Shown: piece after piece, positions 35,483 through 43,776 of the stretch | Layout of the letters: every line of letters begins with the position of its first letter | Position numbering within the stretch: position 1 is the first letter of the stretch | NCBI RefSeq assembly: GCF_042680805.1 | Contig: NZ_JBHUEM010000004.1 | Location: 1 to 64,000 of the forward strand | From: Bacillus_CJ salitolerans | GTDB lineage: Bacteria; Bacillota; Bacilli; Bacillales; SA4 | Length of the DNA: 64,000 bases | Direction: 5' to 3' | Position numbers and translations under genes: made by a program | Notes under the pieces: model-generated | The model's database searches: none | What the model saw: the letters and a program-made list of their open reading frames with translations, nothing else | What the model was told of the DNA's origin: nothing

Positions 35483-36715
35483 GTGGCTATTATTGTACAA
35501 AAATTTGGCGGAACCTCAGTTGGTTCTATTGAAAGAATTCAAAATGTAGCAAACCGAGTGATAGAGACGATTTCTAATGGAAATCAAGTTGTAGTCGTAG
35601 TTTCTGCAATGGGAAAATCAACGGATGAACTTGTAAACCTTGCTAATCAACTGTCGAAAAATCCAAGTAAGCGAGAAATGGATATGCTATTAACAACTGG
35701 AGAGCAAGTGACAATTTCATTACTTTCTATTGCTCTGCAGTCCAAGGGATTTGATGCCGTCTCACTTACAGGCTGGCAAGCTGGAATTGAAACGGAGCCT
35801 ATTCATGGAAATGCCAGAATAAAGGCTATTGAGACAGAGAATATCTCAAGACTGCTAAATGAGGGGAAAATTGTCATTGTTGCAGGGTTTCAGGGGATTA
35901 CGGAAGATAGAGAAATTACTACTTTAGGTAGAGGTGGATCAGATACAACAGCAGTAGCTCTTGCTGCAGCCTTAAAAGCGGAGAAGTGTGATATTTTTAC
36001 CGATGTAACAGGTGTATATACAACTGATCCACGTTATGTAAAAGAGGCTAGAAAACTGCATTCTGTTTCATATGATGAGATGTTAGAGCTAGCTAACTTA
36101 GGAGCAGGTGTGTTACATCCAAGAGCAGTTGAATTCGCCAAAAACTATTCTGTAGCACTAGAGGTACGCTCAAGTATGGAATTTGAAGCAGGGACAAGAA
36201 TTGAGGAGGAAGTATCGGTGGAGAATAATTTAGTCGTAAGAGGTATTGCATTTGAAAAAGAAGTAACAAGAGTGACCGTTGTAGGTCTTCCAAACGGATT
36301 AAATACACTATCAACGATCTTTACAACTTTAGCCAAAAATGGAATCAATGTAGATATCATTATTCAAAGTATGACTAATCAAGATGTTACAAACATTTCT
36401 TTTTCAATTAAATCATCAGACTTAGAAGAAACACTTATGGCTCTTGACCTAAACCAGTCTGTTCTTAACTTCCAGTCCATTGAGCATGAAAGTGGTTTAG
36501 CAAAGGTGTCAATCGTTGGATCAGGAATGATTTCAAATCCAGGTGTGGCAGCTGAAATGTTTGATGTATTAGCAAGTAATGATATTCAAGTAAAGATGGT
36601 TAGTACATCAGAAATAAAAGTTTCGACAGTAGTTGAAGAAGCTAAGATGGTTAAAGCAGTGGATGCTTTGCATACTGCATTTGAATTAGGGAGCGAAGTA
36701 GAGCAAACTGTATAA
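35483..36715 (+). CDS. lysC: Aspartokinase II, lysine-sensitive (alpha and internal beta start)
   Basis: This enzyme phosphorylates aspartate at the head of the lysine, threonine and diaminopimelate pathway. The 410 residues contain KFGGTSVGS at the N terminus, TTGEQVTI, GFQGITEDREITTLGRGGSDT in the kinase domain (about 1-240) and two ACT domains (about 265-405) for lysine feedback. The start is GTG at 35483. At codon 246 a GTG (36218) follows GAGGAGGA by 7 bases; B. subtilis starts its separate beta subunit at codon 246, so a 165-residue beta chain is likely here too. Expression is under the lysine riboswitch. Confidence 0.95.
   Translation: MAIIVQKFGGTSVGSIERIQNVANRVIETISNGNQVVVVVSAMGKSTDELVNLANQLSKNPSKREMDMLLTTGEQVTISLLSIALQSKGFDAVSLTGWQAGIETEPIHGNARIKAIETENISRLLNEGKIVIVAGFQGITEDREITTLGRGGSDTTAVALAAALKAEKCDIFTDVTGVYTTDPRYVKEARKLHSVSYDEMLELANLGAGVLHPRAVEFAKNYSVALEVRSSMEFEAGTRIEEEVSVENNLVVRGIAFEKEVTRVTVVGLPNGLNTLSTIFTTLAKNGINVDIIIQSMTNQDVTNISFSIKSSDLEETLMALDLNQSVLNFQSIEHESGLAKVSIVGSGMISNPGVAAEMFDVLASNDIQVKMVSTSEIKVSTVVEEAKMVKAVDALHTAFELGSEVEQTV
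36203..36220 (+). promoter_or_regulatory. Internal ribosome binding site for the aspartokinase beta subunit
   Basis: GAGGAGGA at 36203-36210 is 7 bases before the in-frame GTG at 36218, codon 246 of lysC. The predicted product begins at ENNLVVRGIAFE and consists of the two ACT domains. Confidence 0.7.
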
Positions 36716-36721
36716 AGAGGT

Positions 36722-36750
36722 AAAGGTCTGATGTTAACAGACCTTTTTTT
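36722..36750 (+). terminator. Intrinsic terminator after lysC
   Basis: AAAGGTCTG and CAGACCTTT pair around ATGTTAA and end in a T run. Confidence 0.85.
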
Positions 36751-36782
36751 GAATAATTAAGATAATATAAAAGTTTTTAAGG

Positions 36783-36999
36783 AAGAGAATGGGAAAGTGT
36801 CTTGGAATCTAGCTCCAGCACCCAGCCAAGATGAAATCGCGACGATCTTTGCCATTTCATCCTACTCGAGGAGAAAGAAAAATCACTTTTTCCTTGGTCA
36901 AATAACCTGTCATGAATAAAAGGGAAAACCACCCTTTTTTTCATGACAGAACATTTGCACCTTCTTAGGCTAAACGGGGCGCCCTGAGCCTTTTGTTCT
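36783..36999. repeat. Dispersed hairpin repeat, copy B (long form)
   Basis: This copy starts AAGAGAATGGG and CTTGGAATCTAGCTCCAGCA, like copy D, then carries the GATGAAAT...ATTTCATC stem, the ATCACTTTTTCCTTGG block shared with C and E, the CTGTCATGA/TCATGACAG hairpin (9 bp here) and the AGGCT...CCTTTTGTTC tail. It fills most of the space between the lysC terminator and the end of yslB. Confidence 0.85.
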
Positions 37000-37002
37000 G
37001 AA

Positions 37003-37455
37003 TTATTCAATGGAATCCTTATGATCCCATTTTACAGTAATAAATACTTTGTTGGATCGTTTCTTTTGATCTTCATATGCCTCAGCAATTACGTTCTTCA
37101 TTTGTTCATATTGTTGGGCGAGAAATCCACTTTCAAGTTGATAGCTAGCAGGCTTTCGAGATTTATTTCTTGCAGCAATAAACTCACTTGTTAATTCAAA
37201 TTCTAAGTGATTCTTTTTTTCTGAAACAACGGAAAGCGTGCCCCATCCCATTTGCTCGAAAAATTGAATAATTTCTTCGCCCTTCGAAAGAGGGTATTTT
37301 CTAGCAAGGTTTTTCCCACTCCAATATAATATGGCTGGAAGTTCCTTTCCTAATATTTCTGGTAACAGAATCCCTCTTAACAGTTCGTATGACATACCGG
37401 ATGTATGTAGGTTCTCAAAGTGAGATAATTGTTCATGAATGGAAGGTTGGTTCAT
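37003..37455 (-). CDS. yslB: YslB-family (DUF2507) protein
   Basis: The 150-residue product matches the DUF2507 family: SYELLRGILLPEILGKELPA then ILYWSGKNLARKYP, QFFEQMGWGTLSVVSEKK and a C-terminal SGFLAQQYEQMKNVIAEAYE. The fold is thought to be a V4R/TRAPP-like ligand domain, but no function is known. AAGGAGGAG precedes the ATG on the reverse strand. Placement between lysC and sdhC, on the opposite strand, matches B. subtilis. Confidence 0.88.
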   Translation of the reverse strand: MNQPSIHEQLSHFENLHTSGMSYELLRGILLPEILGKELPAILYWSGKNLARKYPLSKGEEIIQFFEQMGWGTLSVVSEKKNHLEFELTSEFIAARNKSRKPASYQLESGFLAQQYEQMKNVIAEAYEDQKKRSNKVFITVKWDHKDSIE

Positions 37456-37774
37456 TGTAACTCCTCCTTATAGATACTCAAACGTTTTAAAATTGTATTT
37501 AGTATAGCACTATATATATTACATAATATGGAGCATTAATCAATTATTTCAACTATAAGTTCAATTGTTTGGGTGATAAAATTTAGTACAAGATTGTCCT
37601 ATCATGAAATTATTTTGTTTAAACAACACCTAAATTATTGTATACGTTTTCTTGACGCACTATGTGGTTGGGAGTAAAATGAACATGTCGCATTCTATCG
37701 AAAAGAATGATTTATGCTGCTATTTTATTATTTTAGAGAAGTAATTTTGTTTCAACAATCAAGGGGGGTAAAAC
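37456..37774. other. Divergent promoter region between yslB and sdhC
   Basis: The only clear signal is a sigma-A promoter for sdhC, TTGACG (37652-37657) and TAAAAT (37675-37680), spaced by 17 bases. It gives an untranslated leader of about 90 bases. I see no gene in this interval. Confidence 0.65.
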
Positions 37775-38404
37775 ATGGCAGGAAATCGTGAATTTATTAA
37801 TCGCAGATTGCATTCACTACTTGGTGTGATTCCAGTTGGTATTTTCTTAATTCAGCACTTAGTAGTCAATCACTTTGCAACTCAAGGCGCAGAAGCGTTC
37901 AACAAAGCTGCGCACTTTATGGAGAGCTTACCATTTAGATATGTACTAGAGGCTCTTATCATCTTTATACCAATTCTTTATCATGCAATTTATGGACTTT
38001 ATATTGCATTTACTGCAAAAAATAACGTTAGCAATTATGGATTTTTCCGAAACTGGATGTTCTTATTACAACGTATTTCTGGTGTAGTTACATTAATTTT
38101 TATCTCATGGCATGTATGGGAAACAAGAATTGCAGCTGCTTTTGGAGCAGAAGTAAATTATGACATGATGGAAGCTATTTTAAGCAATCCACTTATGCTA
38201 GTTTTCTATATTGTAGGGGTTATTTCAACTATTTTCCACTTTGCAAATGGACTTTGGTCATTCTTTGTAAGCTGGGGTATTACGGTTACACCTCGTTCTC
38301 AAGTGATTTTAACATATGTCACTCTTGGAATTTTCGTGGCTCTATCATTTGTAGGACTTCGTGCGATATTTGCATTCATTGATCCTACATTAGCAAATAT
38401 CTAA
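37775..38404 (+). CDS. sdhC: Succinate dehydrogenase cytochrome b558 subunit
   Basis: SdhC anchors complex II in the membrane and carries two b-type hemes in Bacillus, passing electrons to menaquinone. The 209 residues form five membrane helices, with heme-ligand histidines in RRLHSLLGV, FLIQHLVVNHF, LYHAIYGLY and FISWHVWETR, and another histidine in FHFANGLWSF. AAGGGGGG precedes the ATG. It heads the sdhCAB operon behind the promoter at 37652-37680. Confidence 0.95.
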   Translation: MAGNREFINRRLHSLLGVIPVGIFLIQHLVVNHFATQGAEAFNKAAHFMESLPFRYVLEALIIFIPILYHAIYGLYIAFTAKNNVSNYGFFRNWMFLLQRISGVVTLIFISWHVWETRIAAAFGAEVNYDMMEAILSNPLMLVFYIVGVISTIFHFANGLWSFFVSWGITVTPRSQVILTYVTLGIFVALSFVGLRAIFAFIDPTLANI

Positions 38405-38492
38405 TAGACCATTATTAATGGACAGATCAATATATTACAAAAATATCTTTTTAGATGAACATTCTAAAAAGACCCTATAGAAGGAAGTGAAT

Positions 38493-40256
38493 TTGAAAAT
38501 GAGTAAAGGCAAAATTATAGTTGTCGGTGGTGGACTTGCTGGTCTTATGGCAACTATTAAAGCTGCAGAAGCTGGCGTTTCAGTAGATTTATTTTCACTT
38601 GTTCCTGTAAAACGTTCACACTCAGTTTGTGCACAAGGTGGAATAAACGGTGCGGTAAACACAAAAGGTGAAGGCGATTCCCCATGGGAACACTTTGATG
38701 ATACGGTATATGGTGGAGATTTCTTAGCGAACCAACCACCTGTAAAAGCAATGACAGAGGCAGCACCTGGAATTATCCATTTAATGGACCGTATGGGTGT
38801 TATGTTTAACCGTACACCAGAGGGACTTCTTGACTTCCGTCGTTTTGGTGGTACACAGCATCACCGTACTGCATTTGCTGGTGCAACAACAGGACAACAG
38901 TTACTATATGCACTTGATGAACAAGTACGTCGTTATGAAGTGGCAGGTTTAGTTCAGAAGTATGAAGGCTGGGAATTTTTAGGTTCTGTTCTGGATGATG
39001 AGGGAACCTGTCGTGGGGTTGTTGCTCAAAACCTTACATCTATGGAAATTAAATCATTCCCTGGTGATGCTGTTATTATGGCGACCGGTGGCCCAGGAAT
39101 AATCTTTGGAAAGAGTACTAACTCAGTAATTAATACCGGATCTGCTGCAGCAATTGTTTATAGACAAGGTGCATATTATGCAAATGGAGAATTTATTCAA
39201 ATTCACCCAACAGCAATTCCTGGTGATGATAAACTTCGTTTAATGAGTGAGTCTGCTCGTGGTGAAGGTGGACGTGTATGGACTTACAAAGATGGTAAGC
39301 CATGGTACTTCTTAGAAGAAAAGTACCCAGCATATGGAAACTTAGTACCACGTGATATTGCAACTCGTGAGATCTTCGATGTATGTGTAGAGCAGAAGCT
39401 TGGTATTAATGGTGAAAACATGGTGTACTTAGATCTTTCACATAAAGATCCAAAGGAACTTGATATTAAGCTTGGTGGAATTATTGAGATTTATGAAAAG
39501 TTCATGGGTGATGATCCACGTAAAGTACCTATGAAAATATTCCCTGCTGTTCACTATTCGATGGGTGGACTATGGGTAGATTATGATCAAATGACAAACA
39601 TTCCTGGTTTATTTGCTGCTGGTGAGTGCGATTATTCTATGCACGGTGCAAACCGTTTAGGAGCGAACTCGTTACTTTCTGCTATATATGGTGGGATGGT
39701 TGCAGGACCTAAAGCAGTTGAATACATGAAGGGTCTTAAGAAGACTGCAGATGATATTGATTCTTCTGTATTTGATCGTTACGTAAAGCAAGAAGAAGAA
39801 AGAATCCAAAACATTATGTCTATGGATGGAAAAGAAAATGCTTATGTCCTTCATAAAGAGCTTGGTGAGTGGATGACTGACAATGTAACCGTTGTACGTA
39901 CAAACGACAAGCTTCAAAAGACAGATGAGAAGATTCAAGAGCTTCAAGAAAGATTTAAAAACATTAATATTAATGATACTGCAAAATGGAGTAACCAAGG
40001 TGCTTCATTTACTCGTCAGCTTGAAAATATGTTACATTTAGCACGTGTTATCACAATCGGTGCATTAAACCGTAATGAAAGCCGTGGGGCTCACTATAAA
40101 CCGGAATTCCCTGAGCGTAATGATGAGGAATTCTTAAAGACTACAATGGCTAAATTTACAGACGATGCCCCTAAGTTCCACTATGAGGATGTTGATACGT
40201 CTTTAATTGCGCCACGTAAGCGTGACTACTCAAAGAAAAAAGAGGGGGATAAATAA
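38493..40256 (+). CDS. sdhA: Succinate dehydrogenase flavoprotein subunit
   Basis: SdhA oxidises succinate to fumarate on covalently bound FAD. The protein shows the dinucleotide fold KIIVVGGGLAGLMATIKAAE, the flavinylated histidine region RSHSVCAQGGINGA, RFGGTQHHRTAFAG, HPTAIPGDDKLRLMSESARG with catalytic residues, and NESRGAHYKPEFPERND. TTG at 38493 is 7 bases from AAGGA and gives 587 residues; the ATG two codons later (38499) is equally good by similarity (585 residues, B. subtilis 586). It is the second gene of the operon. Confidence 0.95.
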   Translation: MKMSKGKIIVVGGGLAGLMATIKAAEAGVSVDLFSLVPVKRSHSVCAQGGINGAVNTKGEGDSPWEHFDDTVYGGDFLANQPPVKAMTEAAPGIIHLMDRMGVMFNRTPEGLLDFRRFGGTQHHRTAFAGATTGQQLLYALDEQVRRYEVAGLVQKYEGWEFLGSVLDDEGTCRGVVAQNLTSMEIKSFPGDAVIMATGGPGIIFGKSTNSVINTGSAAAIVYRQGAYYANGEFIQIHPTAIPGDDKLRLMSESARGEGGRVWTYKDGKPWYFLEEKYPAYGNLVPRDIATREIFDVCVEQKLGINGENMVYLDLSHKDPKELDIKLGGIIEIYEKFMGDDPRKVPMKIFPAVHYSMGGLWVDYDQMTNIPGLFAAGECDYSMHGANRLGANSLLSAIYGGMVAGPKAVEYMKGLKKTADDIDSSVFDRYVKQEEERIQNIMSMDGKENAYVLHKELGEWMTDNVTVVRTNDKLQKTDEKIQELQERFKNININDTAKWSNQGASFTRQLENMLHLARVITIGALNRNESRGAHYKPEFPERNDEEFLKTTMAKFTDDAPKFHYEDVDTSLIAPRKRDYSKKKEGDK

Positions 40257-40258
40257 CA

Positions 40259-41020
40259 ATGAGCGAAAAGAAAAAAATCCGTTTCATTATTAGCCGTCAG
40301 GATAGTCCTGAATCCGCCCCTTACAAACAAGAGTTTGAACTAGATTATCGTCCAAACATGAACGTAATCTCAGCTCTTATGGAGATTCGTCGTAACCCTG
40401 TTGATGTAAATGGTAATGAAACATCACCAATTGCTTGGGACATGAACTGTCTTGAAGAGGTGTGCGGTGCATGTTCGATGGTTATTAATGGAAAGCCAAG
40501 ACAGTCCTGTACTGCTCTTGTAGATCAGTTAGAGCAACCTATTCGCCTAGAGCCAATGAAGACGTTCCCAGTTGTTCGTGACCTACAAGTTGATAGAAGC
40601 CGTATGTTTGACTCACTTAAGAAAGTGAAAGCATGGATTCCTATTGATGGAACATATGATTTAGGTCCTGGACCACGTATGCCTGAAAAGAAGCGTCAAT
40701 GGGCCTATGAATTATCTAAATGTATGACATGTGGTGTATGCTTAGAAGCGTGTCCAAATGTTAACAGTAATTCTGATTTTATTGGACCTGCTCCGCTTTC
40801 ACAAGTTCGTCTATTTAATGCACATCCAACAGGAGCTATGAATAAATCTGATCGTTTAGAAGCAATTATGGGTGACGGTGGACTTGCGAATTGTGGTAAC
40901 TCACAAAACTGCGTACAATCTTGTCCAAAAGGAATTCCATTAACAACTTCAATCGCAGCATTAAACCGAGATACTACGGTTCAAATGTTCAGAAACTTCT
41001 TTGGTAGTGACGAAGTTTAA
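40259..41020 (+). CDS. sdhB: Succinate dehydrogenase iron-sulfur subunit
   Basis: SdhB passes electrons from FAD to the heme subunit through three iron-sulfur clusters. The 253 residues show the 2Fe-2S ligands in NCLEEVCGACSM plus CTAL, and the 4Fe-4S and 3Fe-4S ligands in SKCMTCGVCLEACPN and NCVQSCPKGIP. It starts 2 bases after the sdhA stop, with GAGGGGGATAAAT upstream of the ATG, so translation is probably coupled. It ends the operon at the terminator near 41040-41082. Confidence 0.96.
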   Translation: MSEKKKIRFIISRQDSPESAPYKQEFELDYRPNMNVISALMEIRRNPVDVNGNETSPIAWDMNCLEEVCGACSMVINGKPRQSCTALVDQLEQPIRLEPMKTFPVVRDLQVDRSRMFDSLKKVKAWIPIDGTYDLGPGPRMPEKKRQWAYELSKCMTCGVCLEACPNVNSNSDFIGPAPLSQVRLFNAHPTGAMNKSDRLEAIMGDGGLANCGNSQNCVQSCPKGIPLTTSIAALNRDTTVQMFRNFFGSDEV

Positions 41021-41039
41021 TTTATATCATCAAAAAAAT

Positions 41040-41082
41040 TTTAAAACCTCTTCATGCTGATCATGAAGGGGTTTTTTACCTA
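41040..41082 (+). terminator. Intrinsic terminator after sdhB
   Basis: AAAACCTCTTCATG pairs with CATGAAGGGGTTTTTT around a short loop, and the 3' arm runs straight into the T run. Confidence 0.82.
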
Positions 41083-41142
41083 TATTTATGGTACAGGTCA
41101 TCTATTTCATCAGCAAAGAATTCCAAAATAGGAGGAGTTAAT

Positions 41143-41631
41143 GTGAAAAAAGCGTCTTACATAGAAGATATTCATAAATGGGAAACAGGATTTTCTTATT
41201 CATATCCTATAAAAGTAAGGTTTTGTGAAACAGATATGTTCGGACATGTAAACAATACAACCATTTTTACATATTTTGAAGAAGCGAGAATCGAATTTTT
41301 TAAATCAATAGGGCTTATGCAAGAATGGATGAATGGAAATAGCGAGCTGATCCCAGTTGTTGCCGATTTACAATGTGATTATCTTGCGCAAACATTTTTT
41401 GATGAAACATTACTTGTATTTGTAAAGATTCAAAAAATAGGAAGATCCTCTCTAGACTTACATTATATGTGTAAAAAAGAAAATGGAATTGTTGCATTTA
41501 CTGGTAGGGGTACAATTGTGCAAATTAATAAAAAGACTGGTAAGGCATGTGAGTGGAATGAGAAATGGGTAGCGCAATTCAAACAACACATGCTACAAAA
41601 GTCAGATGAAGAAATCCTCCAAAAATATTAG
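41143..41631 (+). CDS. ysmA: Acyl-CoA thioesterase YsmA (hot-dog fold)
   Basis: The 162 residues match the 4-hydroxybenzoyl-CoA thioesterase-like hot-dog family, which hydrolyses acyl-CoA thioesters. The catalytic segment RFCETDMFGHVNNTTIFTYF includes the Asp and the conserved HVNN. The start is GTG at 41143 behind AGGAGG. It lies between sdhB and gerE, as in B. subtilis. The natural substrate is not known. Confidence 0.88.
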   Translation: MKKASYIEDIHKWETGFSYSYPIKVRFCETDMFGHVNNTTIFTYFEEARIEFFKSIGLMQEWMNGNSELIPVVADLQCDYLAQTFFDETLLVFVKIQKIGRSSLDLHYMCKKENGIVAFTGRGTIVQINKKTGKACEWNEKWVAQFKQHMLQKSDEEILQKY

Positions 41632-41673
41632 TAGTGGACGAATCAGAATATGTAACAGCAACCATCAAAGTCA

Positions 41674-41682
41674 CATAGTATA
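41674..41682 (+). promoter_or_regulatory. Possible sigma-K -10 element before gerE
   Basis: CATAGTATA fits the sigma-K -10 pattern CATAnnnTA and lies 64 bases before the gerE start codon. An AC-containing -35 partner is only loosely matched upstream. In B. subtilis gerE is read by sigma-K, so this is a reasonable but unproven assignment. Confidence 0.4.
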
Positions 41683-41745
41683 TGTTGACTAAATATATAC
41701 CCATCCGATTAAACAGCTCGCACCTTAGCAAGGAGGGTACAACAA

Positions 41746-41970
41746 TTGAAGGAGAAAGACTTTCAACCAAAGCCATTGCTCACAAAACGAGAAAGAGAAG
41801 TATTCGAGCTGTTAGTTCAAGATAAAACAACGAAGGAAATTGCAGGAGAGTTGTTTATAAGTGAGAAGACGGTTCGAAATCATATTTCCAATGCTATGCA
41901 AAAGCTTGGAGTAAAGGGGCGTTCACAAGCGGTTGTAGAGCTCCTTCGTATGGGGGAACTAGAGCTTTAG
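41746..41970 (+). CDS. gerE: Spore germination/coat regulator GerE
   Basis: GerE is the last mother-cell regulator of sporulation, controlling coat genes. The 74 residues are essentially one LuxR-type helix-turn-helix: LLTKREREVFELLVQDKTTK then EIAGELFISEKTVRNHISNA, with the dimer helix QAVVELLRMGELEL. The start is TTG at 41746 after AAGGAGGG. It is alone in its transcription unit, which ends at the hairpin at 41976-42016. Confidence 0.96.
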   Translation: MKEKDFQPKPLLTKREREVFELLVQDKTTKEIAGELFISEKTVRNHISNAMQKLGVKGRSQAVVELLRMGELEL

Positions 41971-41975
41971 TATGT

Positions 41976-42016
41976 TGCCGGTTTTTTCTAATAAGAAAAA
42001 GCCGGCTTTCTACATA
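41976..42016 (+). terminator. Intrinsic terminator after gerE
   Basis: GCCGGTTTTTTCT and AGAAAAAGCCGGC pair around AATA and run into TTTCT. Confidence 0.75.
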
Positions 42017-42143
42017 CTGTTACGTTCAATGGAAAAAATGATGCTTTTATAGCTTTTTCTTGAAATTTCGCCAAAAAAGATAGAAAATAAAACTAATATA
42101 CACTTACTACTTACTTATTCTAAATTGACAGGGGGAGTGTGTT

Positions 42144-42599
42144 GTGACCCAATACAATCAACAAATAGATATTGATATGGTCGTAGCTGAATCCGAGAAA
42201 TCGTTAAGATATATTGCTGGTATTATTAAACAAAAAGGTAGAGAGATATTAAATCAATATACGATTACCCCGCCCCAATTCGTCGCTTTGCAGTGGCTAT
42301 TAGAGAATGGGGATATGACAATAGGCGAACTGTCTAATAAAATGTTTTTAGCGTGTAGCACGACTACCGACTTAATTGATCGAATGGAAAAAAGCGAGCT
42401 AGTTGTACGTGTGAAGGATGAAAATGATCGAAGAGTCGTCAGAATTCACCTTTTAGACGAGGGGGCACGTATCATTGAGGAGGTAATTCAAAAACGTCAA
42501 AATTATTTAGCTCAAGTATTAAGTACGTTTTCTACCGAGGAGGTTTCTTCTTTAGAAAAGCTGTTAAGCAAGCTACATCAAGAAATGAAAACAGAATGA
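42144..42599 (+). CDS. ysmB: MarR-family transcriptional regulator YsmB
   Basis: The 151 residues fit the MarR fold: a winged helix-turn-helix (about 45-105) with ITPPQFVALQWLLENGDMTI and GELSNKMFLACSTTTDLIDR, the wing VVRVKDENDRRVVRIHLL, and flanking dimerisation helices. The ligand and targets are unknown. The start is GTG at 42144 after GGGGGAG. The stop codon overlaps the binding site of racE, 9 bases ahead of its start, so the two genes are co-transcribed and probably translationally linked, as in B. subtilis. Confidence 0.9.
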   Translation: MTQYNQQIDIDMVVAESEKSLRYIAGIIKQKGREILNQYTITPPQFVALQWLLENGDMTIGELSNKMFLACSTTTDLIDRMEKSELVVRVKDENDRRVVRIHLLDEGARIIEEVIQKRQNYLAQVLSTFSTEEVSSLEKLLSKLHQEMKTE

Positions 42600-42608
42600 G
42601 GCGATTAT

Positions 42609-43403
42609 TTGAATAGACCAATAGGTGTCATTGATTCAGGTGTAGGTGGATTAACTGTTGCAAAGGAAATAATGCGACAATTGCCAAAAGAGCAAATCAT
42701 TTACTTAGGTGATACCTCGAGATGCCCATACGGTCCTAGACCTCAAGATGAGGTAAAGAAATTCACATGGGAAATGACGAATTATTTAGAGAAATATGAA
42801 ATCAAAATGCTAGTAATTGCTTGTAATACGGCAACTGCTGCTGTTCTTGAAGAGGTTCAGAATAGTTTATCCATTCCAGTAGTAGGGGTTGTACATCCAG
42901 GTGCAAGGTCTGCAGTAAAAGTAACAAGAAATAAGAGGATTGGAGTTATCGGGACGGCTGGAACTATTAAGAGTCGTGCATATGAAATCGCACTGAACTC
43001 TATTAGTGATGAAATAGCTGTTGAGAGTCTTGCCTGTCCAAACCTTGTGCCAATTGTGGAATCGGGAGATTTTGAATCCGAAGAAGCTCTGGACGTAGTA
43101 TTGGAAGAGCTACGGCCACTTTTAGAAAGTAGTATGGATACGCTTATACTTGGATGTACTCATTATCCATTATTATCTCCCCTAATAAAGAGAGTATTAG
43201 GCTCGAAAGTAACGTTAATCAGTTCTGGGGATGAAACAGCAAGGGAAGTAAGTACGATTCTCTATCATAACCAGCTCCTTAATAGATCTGCTAAAAAGAC
43301 TCATCAATTTTTAACAACAGGTCCGAAAGAGGCTTTTCAAAAAGTAGCTAGTAAGCTGTTTCAACAAAATATAGACAAAATACAAGTAATACAATTAACG
43401 TGA
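42609..43403 (+). CDS. racE: Glutamate racemase
   Basis: RacE makes D-glutamate for peptidoglycan and, in some Bacillus, for poly-gamma-glutamate. The 264 residues contain both catalytic cysteine loops, VIACNTATAA (around Cys74) and LGCTHYPLL (around Cys185), and the N-terminal IGVIDSGVGGLTVAKE. The start is TTG at 42609 behind GAGGCG. There is no terminator that I can see before the hairpin repeat copy C, which lies directly downstream. Confidence 0.94.
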   Translation: MNRPIGVIDSGVGGLTVAKEIMRQLPKEQIIYLGDTSRCPYGPRPQDEVKKFTWEMTNYLEKYEIKMLVIACNTATAAVLEEVQNSLSIPVVGVVHPGARSAVKVTRNKRIGVIGTAGTIKSRAYEIALNSISDEIAVESLACPNLVPIVESGDFESEEALDVVLEELRPLLESSMDTLILGCTHYPLLSPLIKRVLGSKVTLISSGDETAREVSTILYHNQLLNRSAKKTHQFLTTGPKEAFQKVASKLFQQNIDKIQVIQLT

Positions 43404-43431
43404 TGGATATTTTTTAGTTAGGAAAGTAAAG

Positions 43432-43664
43432 GTTTCTGGTGTTTAGTTTATACAATGTTACCGCTAAATCCAGCCGGCTCCAGCGCTCAGCCAAGATGAA
43501 ATGGCGACGATCTTTGCCATTTCATCCTACTCGAGGGAATAAGAAAAAATCACTTTTTCCTTGGTCAAATAACCTGTCATGAATAATAGGGAAAACCACC
43601 CTTTTTTCATGACAGGTTATTTGCTGTGCCTTAGGCTAAACGGGGTGCACTGAGCCTTTTGTTC
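43432..43664. repeat. Dispersed hairpin repeat, copy C (long form)
   Basis: The 5' end GTTTCTGGTGTTTAGTTTAT is shared with copy E. A perfect 11 bp stem GATGAAATGGC/GCCATTTCATC follows, then ATCACTTTTTCCTTGG, a perfect 16 bp stem (43567-43582 with 43607-43622), and the AGGCTAAACGGGG...GAGCCTTTTGTTC tail. It lies between racE and gerM. Confidence 0.88.
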
Positions 43665-43776
43665 TTATACTGCATTCTAATCCCTTAAGTTTTTTTAAAA
43701 AATATGTGACAAGCGGTCTAAATATTAAAAAAGCTCGTATATATAGTAGTACAAACTACCTTGGGAGGGAATTGGA

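Noticed and set aside
36777..37010. Reverse-strand 77-codon frame with SSSRMKWQRSSRFHLGWVLE
   Set aside because: A near-identical reading occurs in copy E of the hairpin repeat; it is the repeat translated, with frame changes between copies and no start signal.
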